From positions 226,475,415-226,539,414 of the forward strand of contig NC_081410.1 of assembly GCF_030272615.1 (NCBI RefSeq): a DNA stretch of 64,000 nucleotides. The letters are read 5' to 3'. The notes beneath the pieces were generated by a model, which worked only from the letters and a program-made list of their open reading frames with translations, did not search any database and had not been told where the DNA came from. Both the position numbers and the translations under genes were made by a program. The stretch comes from Cryptomeria japonica. Its lineage: Eukaryota > Streptophyta > Pinopsida > Cupressales > Cupressaceae. Positions 22,026-35,415 of this stretch are shown one piece after another; positions within the stretch are counted from its first letter, which is position 1; every line of letters begins with the position of its first letter.

Positions 22026-25000
22026 TTATTTCCGAGCAATTTTAGAAATACTTTTAGGGTTGAGAAACGCTTGTGTATAAGCCATAGGCAATGAAAGAAA
22101 CTTCTTCACTTTTGCAACATAGGCTCGCTGAGTAAAGTTATTATAATCATTTGCTTCAATTGCATCTAATATCTGACGATAAAGGATCAAGGAAGCCCAC
22201 ACCTGCAGCAGCATAAGAATCCACTAGATGAGTTACTGTTTGGAATTAAATAGGTATGGTTCAAAGATTTTGGTTTGAATTCTAAGTTTTAATCTATTTA
22301 GATGAGTTACTGTTTGGAATTAAATAGGTATGGTTCAAAGATTTTGGTTTGAATTCTAAGTTTTAATCTGTTTAGGTGGTTCATCTTAAATCATATAGAT
22401 TTCTTTAGTAGATTCATCTATTAATGTGATTTCATATGAGTCTCACTAGCTTTTTCGAAGCTAGTAGGACCCATTTATTAGTGTGATTTCAGATGAGCCA
22501 CCTAAACAAATCAAAACTTAAAATTAGCTGCTTAAAGCTGATCCGATCTAAAGCTATAATTAAACAGAGAAAATATCATACCGGCCATCTGCTAGCTTTA
22601 TCAAGCTCGGAAACACCTTGCTCTGCAGCATCAAAGAACACCCTTGCTCTTTTTATCTGGTTCTTCATGAAAGCTCTCCATGTATCAGTCACCACTCCAG
22701 CAAACACATCTTTATCTGATAGTCCAAACTGTGCAAGTTCATCTTGAGGAAGATATATCCTTCCGCGGCGAGCACTAATGCATAAGACAATATATAACAT
22801 GATAAAAAGTTAGATCCCACGACCCAAAAAGAAATGCAGCCTATCTTGATACTGAAATCAATGTTAGTAGATTTTCACAATCTATGAGACTCTTTGTTGC
22901 TGCTTTTAGATTCGATTGTATGAGTATTTTTTCATCAATGTTTCAGATCACATTCTGTGATTCACCATCAGGATGATAGAGAGCATAATACTCTTTATCA
23001 TCCGATGAGCATGAGATGATGGATCACAGAGTGTTTCAAAACATTGATACAAAATGCATTCACACAATCAAATCTGGAAGCAGCAACAAACAGACTAAAA
23101 AATCACATCCAATTTGTCTCCTACAAAAAAAAATGCCCACATAAACAATACATTCAGTGATTAATGCTTACTCTTCTCCAACATCCCGCAATATGTTTGT
23201 TAGCTGGTTAGCAATTCCTAGAGCCAAGGCAGCATTGTAAACATTTTCTGTTGTTGCTTTGGAATCTGGAGATATTCCCATCACAGGAACACTCATTAAG
23301 CCCACTGTCCCAGCTACATAGTAGCAGTAAAGGTAGAGCTCATCAAAGTTCTTGTATTGTGACTTTATTAGGTCCAGTCTCATGCCCTCGATCATGTCTC
23401 GGAAAGGCTGGAAAACACATAAAGTACAGAGTCATGTCTTTGAAGCCATTTTGAAACTAGCTAGATCGTTAGGTTATTACTTATTTCCCCTAATACTCTG
23501 CTGTGATTAATTCTCTAAAAGTTTGAATAAATACAAGATCTGATTACTTGGATATCAACTGGAAATTTTGAAACTGTGTCAGATAAAGCTGCATCTAGCA
23601 TATCATACGGTCGGCCATCATAGAGATCCTCTAACCTCTTTTCCCATCGGTCAAGTGCTGCAGGTGTTATGTGTGCAGCGTTGGGGCCATCCACAAGCTC
23701 ATCCGTCCTCCTGCACCATACTGTTGCAGACATAATACTTTTACATTAGAATGTAGTTTTCTATTAGCCTTTCTCAAAAGTACAAAGAAATGTAAAACCT
23801 TAATATGCAACCTGAAAATCTAGATGTTTCAATGACTATAGAATTATCTAGGAAAGCTCTCAAAATCTTTATATGTTACAAATCAAATTTACAACCAATG
23901 ATAGAGGAATGTCATTGTATTCTATCTCTATTTTTAATCTCCTCTATTATAATCAAGCTCAAGAAATAGAATGCCTGGCTCTTTTGTAAGAGGATTGGAC
24001 AGAATGCATTATAGCATTGACATACTTGGGAAATAAACAACTGGGATCAGAAACAATAGAAGTGAACAATAAAAAGACTGAAATTTGAGTTGAAAGTTCA
24101 TGGATTGAAAAATCTTCAAAGTGCAAAACTAACTTAAGATGAATTGCTTTAAAGTGTTGGAAAATGAATTATACTTGAGTTAAGGATTGACCGTTTATCA
24201 AAAAGGCTGGTAGCTCAGGTAAAGTACCTCAGCAGTAAACGGGAGGTCCTTTTTATGTTTGATTTCTATATGGTTCGTGAAAAGTTTAATATGATATTAG
24301 AATCCAAGTCACTAGAGTTAGGTCAAGGTAGAGGTAGGATCTTGGAGAACCTATAGTGTGACTCAAAATAGGTGTTGAAAAATAAATTACACTCAAACCA
24401 AAGATGAACCAGTCACTAAGAAGACTGTTAACTGGTAGGTTACCGCAACAGTAAATGGAAGATCTTAGATTTTATTTCTAACTAATCCATAATTTTTTTT
24501 ACATAAAACACCTATGAAAAAACTTATTATCCTATCTAAACTTGTTTACTTAAACCACATAGAAAGCAAGAGGTTCAAATTGAAGTGAATCAAAAATCCA
24601 AAATTACTATGTTATTGTTAAGGCCATCAAAAATAAAAGTTTTTATGAAAATGTTTTAGGTTGTGTGATAAAAACCAGAATATTACATGCCCAGTAACAT
24701 ATGATGCATTCAAGAGATTTGCACTGAAACGCAGTTGTCCTCTTGGGCTTTTTCATTCATTGCTATGGTGAAGAATCCCATAAAATATTATAATTCTTAG
24801 CCATATTTTCCTTTTGACCTATATAATGTGTTCAGAGTTTTGGTTTCCCATGACTATGGAGCTTCTAAATATCACTCATAGATCCTGTCTAATTATTAAT
24901 CTTAATCCATCTTCACCATACAATTGCTATAGAACTTTGAACTTACCATATATTGCCCAAATAGCCTTCCTTCTCTCCGGGGTCATCAGCAATGTTCCTG

Positions 25001-26494
25001 AAACAAACGAAACAACACATCAAACTGTTGTTCTTCAAGTGACACTGACATTGCAATGTACTTAAAATTGTACCAATTAAAAAACTCGAATGTTACATTA
25101 ACCATCCATTATTTTCTCTCCCTCAAACCAATTGTCCGAGCAATCTATTATATATTATGTTAATATTAAAATACCTAATCTCCACAAAAAATTGATCATA
25201 ACAACTGTTTATGATTGAGATCCTTTCTTTTGGTAAACAGATTAGAAAAAAACTGTGCAAAAGTGAATAAGAACAATCAAAGACTTAAAATGGAGTGCTT
25301 GATTTGAATGGATAGACTCTTTGATTGTACGGGTCAAAGGAATTTCATGGGAGCATTACATTCTATTCATAAAGGTGCATTCTTGAGTTTTTAGAAAGAA
25401 TTTGACCAAAGTTTGGTCTAATGGTTTTGAGCCTAAGGTTTTGGAAACGTATTCTTGTTTTCTAAGTTGCTCTGTCTATAATTCAAGTGTTTACGATTGA
25501 ATTTAATCATATGATTCAAGACTGCAGTAAGTCGTTTGTTTCCACACAATTGAAGCACTGAACATCCCTCACAATTGCAGTAAGTCTCAATACCACCATA
25601 TTTTTACTCTTAACATCCCCTAAATTTTCACAATATCTTGATGCAAACCTTACAAGAATAAACTAAATTTCATTCAATCTTCATTTGCTCTGTCAAGCTG
25701 ATGAATTTTGGAAGTAGTGATTTTATATTAGAATCCATATAATACAATAGTGATTCATCCATCTACTCTCTCTCATGATGCCATGTTTCTTGTTTCAACA
25801 GGATCTAAATTTTTAAAATAAATAGGATACTTTTATTAGATGTGCTGATGTGGGTAATTGTCTGATGAGTCACAGTTCCAAATCTAAATTGTACATAAAT
25901 AAGAAATCAATTCACATTTAAAAAAATAAAATTCTATAATATTCCATACAATCGCTACATACTCACACAACAATTGATCCCTCTGGCAATCTCAAAGATG
26001 GTATCAAGCTAGATTCACAAGCATGAAAGCTCCTACGTAATCATACAGAGAACTCACAAGAACACATTAAAGGCAATAAAAACTCAACCAAAATGAAAAA
26101 CAATTGAGGGAAAGGCATGATGATAAATACCCAGATAGAAAGTCTTGGCATACTCAGCACAGACTTCACCACAGCGTTCATAGGCTTCATCAAGCAGCTC
26201 AATGGAAGAAGGAGATGCAATTTCAGGCTTGACATCCAGGAAGGCATTTCTCTTCCTCTCTTTCACCATAGCAGCCTGCTTCATAACAACATCATACACC
26301 TTCTGCTCTGTACAAGTCATGATGGGTTTCTGTGAGGGATCCATAACATCACTTCTGTGGGTCTCAGCAATTGTAGCTCTGCATTTCAGCTTCTGCTGCT
26401 TCACATCAAATGTCCCATGTACTCTCAAGAACTTAAACTCCACCTGCCTTGGCCCAGAAGAATTGAGCGTCCACACCAGAGCACCAGCAGGCAT
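22026..26494 (-). CDS. PSY: Phytoene synthase, six exons, complete
   Basis: Condenses two geranylgeranyl diphosphates to phytoene, the first committed step of carotenoid synthesis, in plastids. Minus-strand exons are 26131-26494, 24947-24997, 23548-23720, 23172-23407, 22582-22774 and 22026-22202. All introns have GT-AG ends and phases join exactly, giving 1,194 nt or 397 residues, about the usual family length. The chosen start is the ATG at 26494 (MPAGALVW); the first roughly 50 residues, rich in Ser and basic residues, fit a plastid transit peptide. The first Asp-rich motif DELVD is in exon 3 ([15 protein letters not shown]); the second, DVGED, spans the exon 4/5 junction. [19 protein letters not shown] and [13 protein letters not shown] are PSY signatures. 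No stops or frameshifts, so it is probably functional. The six-exon layout matches other plant PSY genes. Confidence 0.96.
22225..22372. repeat. 74-bp tandem duplication in PSY intron 5
   Basis: Two nearly identical 74-bp direct copies start at 22225 and 22299 (AGATGAGTTACTGTTTGGAA), differing only by a base or two. The near identity implies a recent duplication. It lies about 20-25 bp inside the intron from the exon 6 acceptor, on the minus strand. Confidence 0.9.
22871..23105. repeat. Long imperfect foldback in PSY intron 4
   Basis: Two arms of about 105-110 bp (about 22871-22983 and 22993-23105) are imperfect inverted repeats centred at about 22987. Matching segments include TTTGTTGCTGCTT with AAGCAGCAACAAA, ATCAATGTTT with AAACATTGAT, and GATAGAGAG with CTCTTTATC. 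The structure is that of a foldback or MITE-like element, or of a long hairpin RNA. Confidence 0.75.
24154..24490 (+). repeat. SINE-like tandem pair in PSY intron 2
   Basis: Two diverged direct copies start at 24154 and 24373 (period 219 bp; the second is partial). The first contains GGTAGCTCAGGTA (24209-24221), which resembles a tRNA box A, then GTAAACGGGAGGTCC and a degenerate box-B-like GTTTGATTTC (about 24258). This arrangement is typical of tRNA-derived plant SINEs. It is not a tRNA gene: no acceptor stem or intact box B. Confidence 0.45.
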
Positions 26495-26615
26495 TATAAT
26501 CAATCAAATGCAATTCAATGCAACTCAATGAAAACAGAGAGACAATGGAATCCTGTTCAATTCAGGGTTGCTGTTGTGCATGCTCTTGGTAGAACAGTAT
26601 AAGTATAATGATGGT

Positions 26616-26623
26616 ACTTATAG
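26616..26623 (-). promoter_or_regulatory. Possible PSY TATA box
   Basis: On the minus strand this reads CTATAAGTA, about 125 bp upstream of the PSY start codon, a plausible distance with a short 5' UTR. Called on motif and position only. Confidence 0.35.
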
Positions 26624-27074
26624 GCAGTATGATAAGGTTTAAGAATCACCACTCGTTCCTTAGCCAAATGAAGTCTCCAATAGTTTCCAGTCCTTTGAAT
26701 GCAGATAGTTGGAATTTTGTGTCTCTTTACAAGTCGTGGTACTTAACAAAACTTAATAACGTGGATGTCAGAGGGACCGCTCAGTCTTATAATACTTCCA
26801 AAGAGTCTGGAAAGTGTAGAGTGACATTTTTTGTTCTCTTTCATAAGGAGATCTTGAGGATCTGAGGGAGGGACCCAATGGTGATGGGCTTTTCATTGTG
26901 GAGGTGGCCACGGAAACAAAAGGTGCCCTGGTCAATGTCTCAAATTAGTGGTTTTGGAAAGACTTGCAACTAGCAATTTGACTTTGTTGTGTAATGGGTA
27001 TGTTAATATCATCGTTTTTGTTGAGTTTTAATTTCTTTTTCCAGAAAGATATTTGTTGGATGTGAGGTTGTAAA

Positions 27075-27160
27075 GGAAGTGATGTTCATTATATAATTTA
27101 TGTTTTCATAAATAGGTGGAAGTGATGTTCTGTATATAATTTATGTTTTCATTAATAGGT
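27075..27160. repeat. 43-bp tandem duplication
   Basis: GGAAGTGATGTTC begins copies at 27075 and 27118, each followed by a TATATAATTTATGTTTTCAT-type stretch and AATAGGTGG. Confidence 0.85.
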
Positions 27161-27532
27161 GGTTGTTTTCAATTATTTGATTTTTGAAATTAGATATAAT
27201 TATGTCGAAGGCATCTAGAATGACATCAAAATGTCTATAAACAAAAATCTATTTTTGAAACAATTTGACATGCAAATGACGGGTAAATGCATGCAATATG
27301 CCATGTTTTAGTTTTTGAGGTGTTATTTTATTACTCCAAATAAAATAGAACCCTCGCCACTTGTCTCCAACTAGATTCACAAATTTTTGCATGCAGGAGT
27401 TTAATGGATTTGTATTCTTAGTGTTTAGTATTTTAGAAGAACATTTATTTTACAATGATTCTCTTCTATTATAAGATATCTCTCGGCATATTTTACATAT
27501 GTTTTTTTAATACAATTATACTAGTTTATAGT

Positions 27533-27812
27533 ATTCACATAAATGTGATTTAAATAATATAGGGAAGAGTATCAGTTCCCATCTATGTTCTTATAACCGT
27601 TTACATTTTACACACCTAACTTTCCAATTACTAATTTTAAAGAAATCTTTAAAAAAAAACTAAAAGGCCAATATTTACATATATGTGATCTAAATAATGT
27701 AGGGAAGAGCACCAGCTACCGCCCATGTTTTATTAACCGTTCACTCCTTCCATATTCAATTTTTCAATTACTAACTTTAAAGAAACCCCAAAAAACTAAA
27801 AGCCCATTAGTA
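27533..27812. repeat. 140-bp diverged tandem duplication
   Basis: Direct copies with a 140-bp period: ATGTGATTTAAATAATATAG at 27543 matches ATGTGATCTAAATAATGTAG at 27683, and AAACTAAAAGGCC near 27657 matches AAACTAAAAGCCC near 27796. Clearly diverged, so old. Confidence 0.75.
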
Positions 27813-29990
27813 AATTTCACATGTACCAATAGCCGCCCATTTTTAGCATTGTTGGACCATAATTGGCTAATTTGTGCACCTTTATCGGTACCCATAGTGG
27901 ACAATTGTTGGCACATTTGTGCATATGTATTGGCAATTTTAAGTGCACAATTATTGGGGCATCTTTAAGCAAATATCAAACAACAGTTTGAAATGTGTAC
28001 TTTTTCACCCTTGTGTGCATAATGGATCCCATAGCATGCATCGTTACTACCTAGAAGCCAAAACAATAGCTCTAAGAACCTAAGTCGTGTGCAGAGACAA
28101 CCAAAAATAAATTGTCAAAATCCAATGTACCGTTTAGAATCTATGGGTGCATTAAGTTTGCTATAATGGTTATTGGGACGCTTCCCCTATATGTTCTTTG
28201 AGATTTTTTAAATGGACAACTTTATTTCTTTTGTATTATGATAAAATATAGTCAGTCTATGGATGGATCAAGAGAAGAAGATAGAAGTCATCCATGTGTA
28301 GATTATTATTTTCGGTTTGCGCTAGTAAACCATCTAACTAAATGTGTACATGTCGCCCATGAATATGTTCTAGCTCAAACTCAATCCTTCAACATTCTCA
28401 TTTGTATTCTGAAGTATGTAGTCATAGGTTGGCAATTTTTATTTAACAACTTTTACACTTTAGGTTTTTTGTTAATAAATACTTCAAAGATATAGATTTG
28501 ATGGCACCAATCATTTCTATCATCTTGCATTACTATAAGATGACATCAAGTATTGATGCCCAAAGTTAGCCATGATTTAAAATGTTTTCTCTCTTCCTCT
28601 CTTCCCTTATGGACATCTATCATCTTTGGATTATTGGCATGAAATAGTTGGTAAGAAGTTAGTCTCTATTGTCTTTGTTTCCTCTCTCGCCCCCTTTATA
28701 TCTCTTATCTCTTTGTATCTCCCACTCTATCCATATTTTTCTATTCCTCTATATCAATCTCCTTTCTCTATATTTCTATGAAATAGTTTATAGAAAGTTA
28801 GTCCCTCTTTTCTATTGTTGATTTCATTAAGTTTGGTATGTTTTATTTTTATTTTAGGTATATAGTAGGGTGAGTCATGAGGTTAATAGTGGATAATGTA
28901 TTAGGTTATTTTTGAGGTCATTAATGAAGCAATGTTTTGTATAAAAAAAAATTCTTTATAGATAGTTGATCACTTTGAATTGTTAGATCCTTGGGAGCTT
29001 ACTAGGATCCATATCAAAACACAAGGGATGACCTCTAGGACAAGTAATAATCCTTAGATACTTACTAGGGGACATGTTACACAAAGGGATCACAAGGACT
29101 AACAAGTTGCATTATGCTACATGACTCATGCATAAGTGAAGGTCTCACAAGGGCTAGTAAGTTGTGTTATGCTAGGCGAGCTTCACACCAATGAATATTA
29201 CAAAGAATAACTTCTATCTATTGTATAATCTTGGATATGATGCTACAAAATGGGTGTTGTAGTGGCATTGAGAAAATTCATGGTGTGTGATCAAAGTATA
29301 TAAACCAATCTTATGTTGTGCGCACAAAGTGAAGTGTATGCCACCACCTTAAAGTGATATGTCAATTGAGAGAAATTGCTTTAAGGTACTATACATCCAA
29401 AGATAAGCACACCACAATAGTGAAATGCCCCCAAACCTAGGCATATCAAAGGTGAAGCTTGCATACAAAATAAGATCCCATAAGGGATCCACAATCTAGG
29501 GTTAGTATGTGCATTAGATAAATCATTTATATCAATATGATTGATTTGAATTGACCTCATCCCCAAAATGTGGAACTACAAATACAAAGGAGGAATAGTA
29601 CATAAGATGAACAAAGGGTATTTTTTGGTTGACATGGAAGAGACCAAAAATCTCAACACTTTGCTTCATCCCAAAAAGACAACACAAAAGCACATTTATG
29701 ACAGAACATGTATATGATATATAGAAGCATCAAGATATAAATAGAGGATTAGTCTCTTTGTATCCTTGTGCCAACGAAGCCTCAAGGGTCATCCAAAGAG
29801 AGCCTAACAAGAAAAAGACATGCCAATTAGTAAATCACAGGGAATCACGTCAGTATCACATGCAATAAAACACACAAGAACAAAGAAGCATTGCACAAAT
29901 GAGCTAATCTAGCAAATAATCTATGTACCAATCTTGCTCATCATTGTAAAGAGATGGAAAACAAGATTCTAAAGGAGCTACAAATAGTAT

Positions 29991-30641
29991 AGTACAAGGA
30001 GCTATGTATAGTTCCAAACATGGACCATGCTCTAATAATAGATCACTTTGTTTGTCATAATAGCTAAATTTAGTTCTTTAGAAAACATCAAGGACAACTC
30101 ATTATCATTTTTAACAATTTCAACCATGTTATCTGAATCATCATCCAAATTAATTACTATAAGTGATTTAATAGGAGGAGAATAATTCCTTGGAATTAAC
30201 AACTTTAGCTTTCAATGAGGTTGGGATAGGTAAGGATCATCTCTAGGTGTGGATAATGGTGGACACATTTGAGGAGGTGGGGCCAAATAAACATAAAAAA
30301 AGCTTATGGGAATACTCACTTCTTGTAGCAAGCTCATGATTCTTGGCATGATGTCTTTGTTAGCATTCTCTTGCACTACAATTTTATCAGTTACAATTTG
30401 AAGCTTTTGTATAAGGAGGTTGGGTACCACTCAACATCAATTCCTTTTCTTCCTTTTCTATAGGAACACAAGGATGAACAACATGAACCTCTAAAGGTTG
30501 AGAGATAGGGGGAGTTCTAAATGGTATTAGGCTTTTTCCTCACTGTCCTTTATAGGATGGTAGAGGTGGAACTCCAACATGCATACTAGGCACTCTAGGA
30601 AGAGAGAAGATTCTTAGTCTAAGAAACGGTTCACTCACTAC
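29991..30641. other. Probable downstream remnant of gypsy G
   Basis: No domain is recognisable, but it directly follows the decayed protease of element G on the minus strand and is probably its linker before RT. The RT itself is not seen. Confidence 0.3.
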
Positions 30642-31722
30642 CTATGGGGCATGAAGAGTTTCTTCAGTATCCATAGATGTGGAAGGATCATTAGGGGTAA
30701 TAGTCAGAGAAATTTCCCAAGGATTACCTAAGGATAACTCAATTATTCTCTTAGCTTTAAATTTTTGGTGGGTTAGGGATAGGCTATATTCACAAGGTTT
30801 GATTGGTTGAGGTTGTTGAGGCCAAAAGTAGTCAAGTGTATAGTGTTTGCATCTTGACAAGGGTTGAAAAACACTATGATATATAGTTTGTACTTGTCCT
30901 TCGAATGGGAACTTCAAACACTTATGGACTATGAAAGGGACTACCTTCATGGATGTGAGCCAAAGATGATCCAAGTTCATAAAAAATTGGTCCAAGGTAG
31001 GGACAATGGTAAAAATAATATCTAAGCTTTTAGATAAAAAATGAACTTGAAGGGTAATGAAACCAATGGTGGTACAAGTGACAATCATGCACCTTAATCA
31101 AGAATTCATATTTATCATAAGTGTCTTGATATAATTCATATATGTAAAGATGGTCTTCTATAATCATATCAACCATACATATTCGATCAATAATAACCCC
31201 ACATGTGGGTTTGTCATTAATTCTAGTAGTAGTGTATAGTGGTCGATTGGGTGCATTCTTTAAGATATCACCTGAGGTAAAGGTGATATTATGTTCATGT
31301 TTATGTTTAGGTCTCTCTTTCTTGAGATGAGGTTCTAGTGCATTCACTAGATGTTCAACTCAGTTGGATTGGACATTAGTTTTTAGATAACTATCATCAT
31401 TAAGATTAAAAAAATGTTGTATGGGAAGGCAAAGGATTGCTTAAGATTTTCAAGTTTTGATTAGGTGGGGCTATGGATTTATTCCCTTTATCATTCACAC
31501 CATCCACCTACATGATATTAGAGTCAAAGAAGTATTTAATTTCATTTCTAATATGCATATATCTCTTAGTATCATGTCTAGAAGTATGATGATATTGACA
31601 AAAGGCCTTCAAGTTAATGAAGGAGACAAATACTTTGAGGTATATACGGGATGGATGGGAGAAGCTTAATCAAATTGTTGTTTAACAATTGAAGCCTAAT
31701 GGAATGTAATGACTCATAAAGT
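30642..31722 (-). pseudogene. Decayed Tat-type gypsy G: gag zinc finger and protease
   Basis: Minus-strand remnants in the order expected for a Tat-type gag-pol. First comes a Cys/His segment with CQYHHTSRHDTKRYMHIRNEI (about 31540-31610), comparable with YCDFHRNKGHRTNECMRLKHI of element D. Then comes a protease region (PLYTTTRINDKPTCGVIIDRIC, where the catalytic D-(S/T/G)-G-A loop is lost). Then WLTSMKVVPFIVHKCLKFPF, matching the post-protease [11 protein letters not shown]...CVKFPYDG of element D. Many stops and frameshifts: an old copy. Confidence 0.6.
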
Positions 31723-32891
31723 TGTGTATGTTGTCTTGATGATGATTTTTGTAATGGATGACTTTATGTGTTGTCATTGATGGCACATATACACACACAT
31801 ATGTTCACATTATCATAGTCATCTTAGTTAAGACAAACTGGTACTAATCCTAAGTCTTAGTATTGTCAAACCGATATCATTTGTATAGAGAAGTCCAACT
31901 GGTTTGAAGGTGTCTAAACCGGTAAATGTAGACAACCGGTATATGCATGAATGAGAATTTGTTTTGGTCAATTCCTTTGTTACCAGTTTGGAGATACAAC
32001 GAAGATCGACAAGGAGGTGAATGGAGGACAATCAGTATATGAGTTGGAAGCGTTTAACACTCAACCGGTATTGGTGCTCAAAATGGTTTTACAGATTTTG
32101 TGATGAGTTATCACCAGTCGTCAAGAGTTATCTCTGACCGACAGTTTTGGCGGTGATCTGTGATGTGATATGAAAGATTGTCCAGATACATTGAACCTAG
32201 GAAACTGTGACGAGGTTCTTTAGGCCGACATGAAATCTAATGTCTATAAATTGACATTGTGATGAACCATTTTAATGATGCAAGATACAAGTGATGTTAT
32301 GAGTTTGAGTTGATGCAAATTGTAGAGTATGTCGGTGATACAATATTGAGTGAGCAGAAGAGGATCTATACAGGTAAGATGTGCTATTTCTAGATCATTC
32401 CATTTGTTGTTTTCTAATCACTGCAACAGTTAAATCCCCTAACCGGGTAAGCTCTAACAAGCTTCATTGTACAAATCCTCTAACCAGGTGATCCATTAGT
32501 TTGGATTTTGAAATCCTCTATTGAGGTTACTCCTAACAGGGTACTACCTTTAACCGGGTATAGCTCCTAATAGGGCTTTGGAATCTTTAACAGGATTCGC
32601 TCCCAATAGAGCACTTTGCAGACCTTAACCGATCAATTACCTATTACTGTAGATAGTTAACTTGTGAGTCCCATCTCACCATGGTTTTTACCAGTTGGGT
32701 TTTCCACATATAAACACTTGTGTTATGGTGAATGTTTTACTTATTGTGGATGCTTTTATAACACTTTGGATTGCATACATAGTTTTAAGTAAACTGGTTA
32801 ATTTTTTTTACTGGTCTGTGTTTAAAGTGGTATTGTTTTTGCTATCACTAATTCACCCCCCCCTCTCAGTGCTTTATAAGTCTATCAGTGT
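31723..32891 (+). mobile_element. Solo LTR of a copia-type element inside gypsy G
   Basis: About 1.17 kb flanked on both sides by AAAGT (31718-31722 and 32892-32896), a likely target duplication. It starts TGTGTATGTTGTC and ends near CTATCAGTGTA, so the terminal CA seems to have decayed to TA. Near its end is AATTCACCCCCCCCTCTCAGT, the motif shared with other copia LTR ends here. The middle (about 32430-32600) is an array of short CTAACCGGGTA / CCTAACAGGGT-like motifs. No internal region is present. Confidence 0.6.
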
Positions 32892-34251
32892 AAAGTTACA
32901 ATTATTTTGAAGTTTACAAGAAAAGTGAGCTACAATAGGAGGTGTTGTGGCTACAACTTGTGTTTCAATGTTATTAGAGGAATGAGTGTTTATCTTAATG
33001 AAGTTCTTGTCTTGTTTCTCAAAGCCTTAGTAAGTTTTAGGAGCCTCTTTAGATTTGTCAATTGGATTCATAGATGCTGAACCTTTGTATTTAATAAGAT
33101 CGAAAGTTAATAATCACAGAGTGTTGTACACAAGTGTGTGAAGGATGGATATTTTACAAACAAGATCTTATCTCTAATATGTGATTTTAAGTTACCGATT
33201 AAAACTCTTTGAGCATTAGCATCAAGAAGAAGATAAGAGATTTGCAAATACAAAGTTGGATATCTACCAATAAAATCATTTACTTCCTCTTTCATACCTT
33301 GTTTACAATTAACCAAATCAACTAATGTAACTTGTGGCCCAATGTTATTTTGAAAATATTACAAGAATTGATTTATCGATTGTTCAAAATTGTTGACTAA
33401 GTTATTAAAAAAAGAAAAACCAATCCAAGAGAGTTTCTCTGAAGGATCGAGATTTTTTTTTTGCAAGAATGCCATCTTCAAAAAAGAATTCATTGCATAA
33501 AGCGATAAATCTCATGACATGAGTATTAGGGTCAACTTTCCTATTGTATTTGTAAAAATGAGGTATCTCTATGTGTTGTGGGATAGGAATATTAAGAATG
33601 ACAATTGAAAGTGGGATACTTGCATGCAATATGATGGAATATTTATTTGGGAAAGTTGGTCAATTATTTTTATAATGGTGACACGTTTTGCAATAATTGG
33701 TGAAATTGATAGGTGGATTAGCTTGTGAAAAGTTGGATTGTGATGGTGGGTTTGAGGTGATATTATGGTAGGTATGTGAACCATTATGGTAAAGTGAGAG
33801 GTGGAGATGGTTTATGATTGTTTGAGATACAAAAGGAATGTTGGTTGAATGTAGCACATAACTGTAATGATGGATAGAATCAAACCCAATTTCAACATAG
33901 TTGGCATTACCATTTTGCATAGTGGTAGAGATAATAGAGGATGTGTATGTAGGAATAGTTGGTAATTTTATAGGTATGAGCATTGATATTCAAACTTTCT
34001 TTTTAGGAGAAAATTATCCAAGAACTTTTGTGCAACTAGTTATGATCATAGTGTTTTCATCTACTATGTGAGTTATGTTATGTAAAGCATTCACACCATG
34101 CAAATCACCTTGTATCAACTTCCTTAGATTCTCAATCAAGGGGAATCCCTCTTTAGCCAAGTGTTCTCTACTCACAAATTGTTGAATACCTTTGAATTCC
34201 ATGTTAAGATTCATCAATTGTTCATTAGACACTTGTATTAAAGGGTCATCC
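32892..34251 (-). pseudogene. Decayed Tat-type gypsy G: gag core
   Basis: Minus-strand gag fragments. 34014-34251 gives an N-terminal segment (DDPLIQVSNEQLMNLN). 33405-33560 gives IPHFYKYNRKVDPNTHVMRFIALCNEFFF, aligned with VPKFDKYDGKSDPRDHVREFCTLSLEFA of element D. 33107-33316 gives CKQGMKEEVNDFIGRYPTLYLQI, the end of the gag core. Numerous frameshifts and stops. The right side was cut by insertion of element F at 34251 and the left side by the solo LTR. Confidence 0.6.
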
Positions 34252-35162
<911 letters not shown>

Positions 35163-35164
35163 AT

Positions 35165-35176
35165 TGGTATCAGAGC
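35165..35176 (+). other. Primer-binding site of element F
   Basis: TGGTATCAGAGC is the standard plant retrotransposon site complementary to the 3' end of initiator methionine tRNA. It lies two bases after the LTR. Confidence 0.9.
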
Positions 35177-35415
35177 GAAGTTTCGGTCCGGAGGTTGCGT
35201 GTCCTGAAAAATTTGTTGTTGGGTGGAAGATTACGGATCCAACCTGCAGTTGCAGAGGACTAGCGTGAATGATGGGTTGAAGAGAAGCTAGGAATGGTGG
35301 AGCGCGTGGAAATGCAAACCCTGTTGTGATGAAGATGTTGCAAGGTATAGCAGCCCGATTGGAAGCCGTGGAGACAACCTAGAGAAGACTCAGAAGAGGC
35401 TGACATATTAAAGTT

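Larger units (their letters stand above)
26640..29990. other. Intergenic region upstream of PSY
   Basis: No gene recognised on either strand. It must include the upstream promoter of PSY near its left end. Two diverged tandem duplications (27075-27160 and 27533-27812) are annotated separately. The rest is unique-looking AT-rich sequence. Confidence 0.5.

Noticed and set aside
24209..24270. tRNA gene
   Set aside because: Box A resembles a tRNA, but no acceptor stem can be formed and box B is degenerate.
26495..26503. PSY start at 26503
   Set aside because: That codon is TTG on the minus strand; the first ATG in frame is at 26494.
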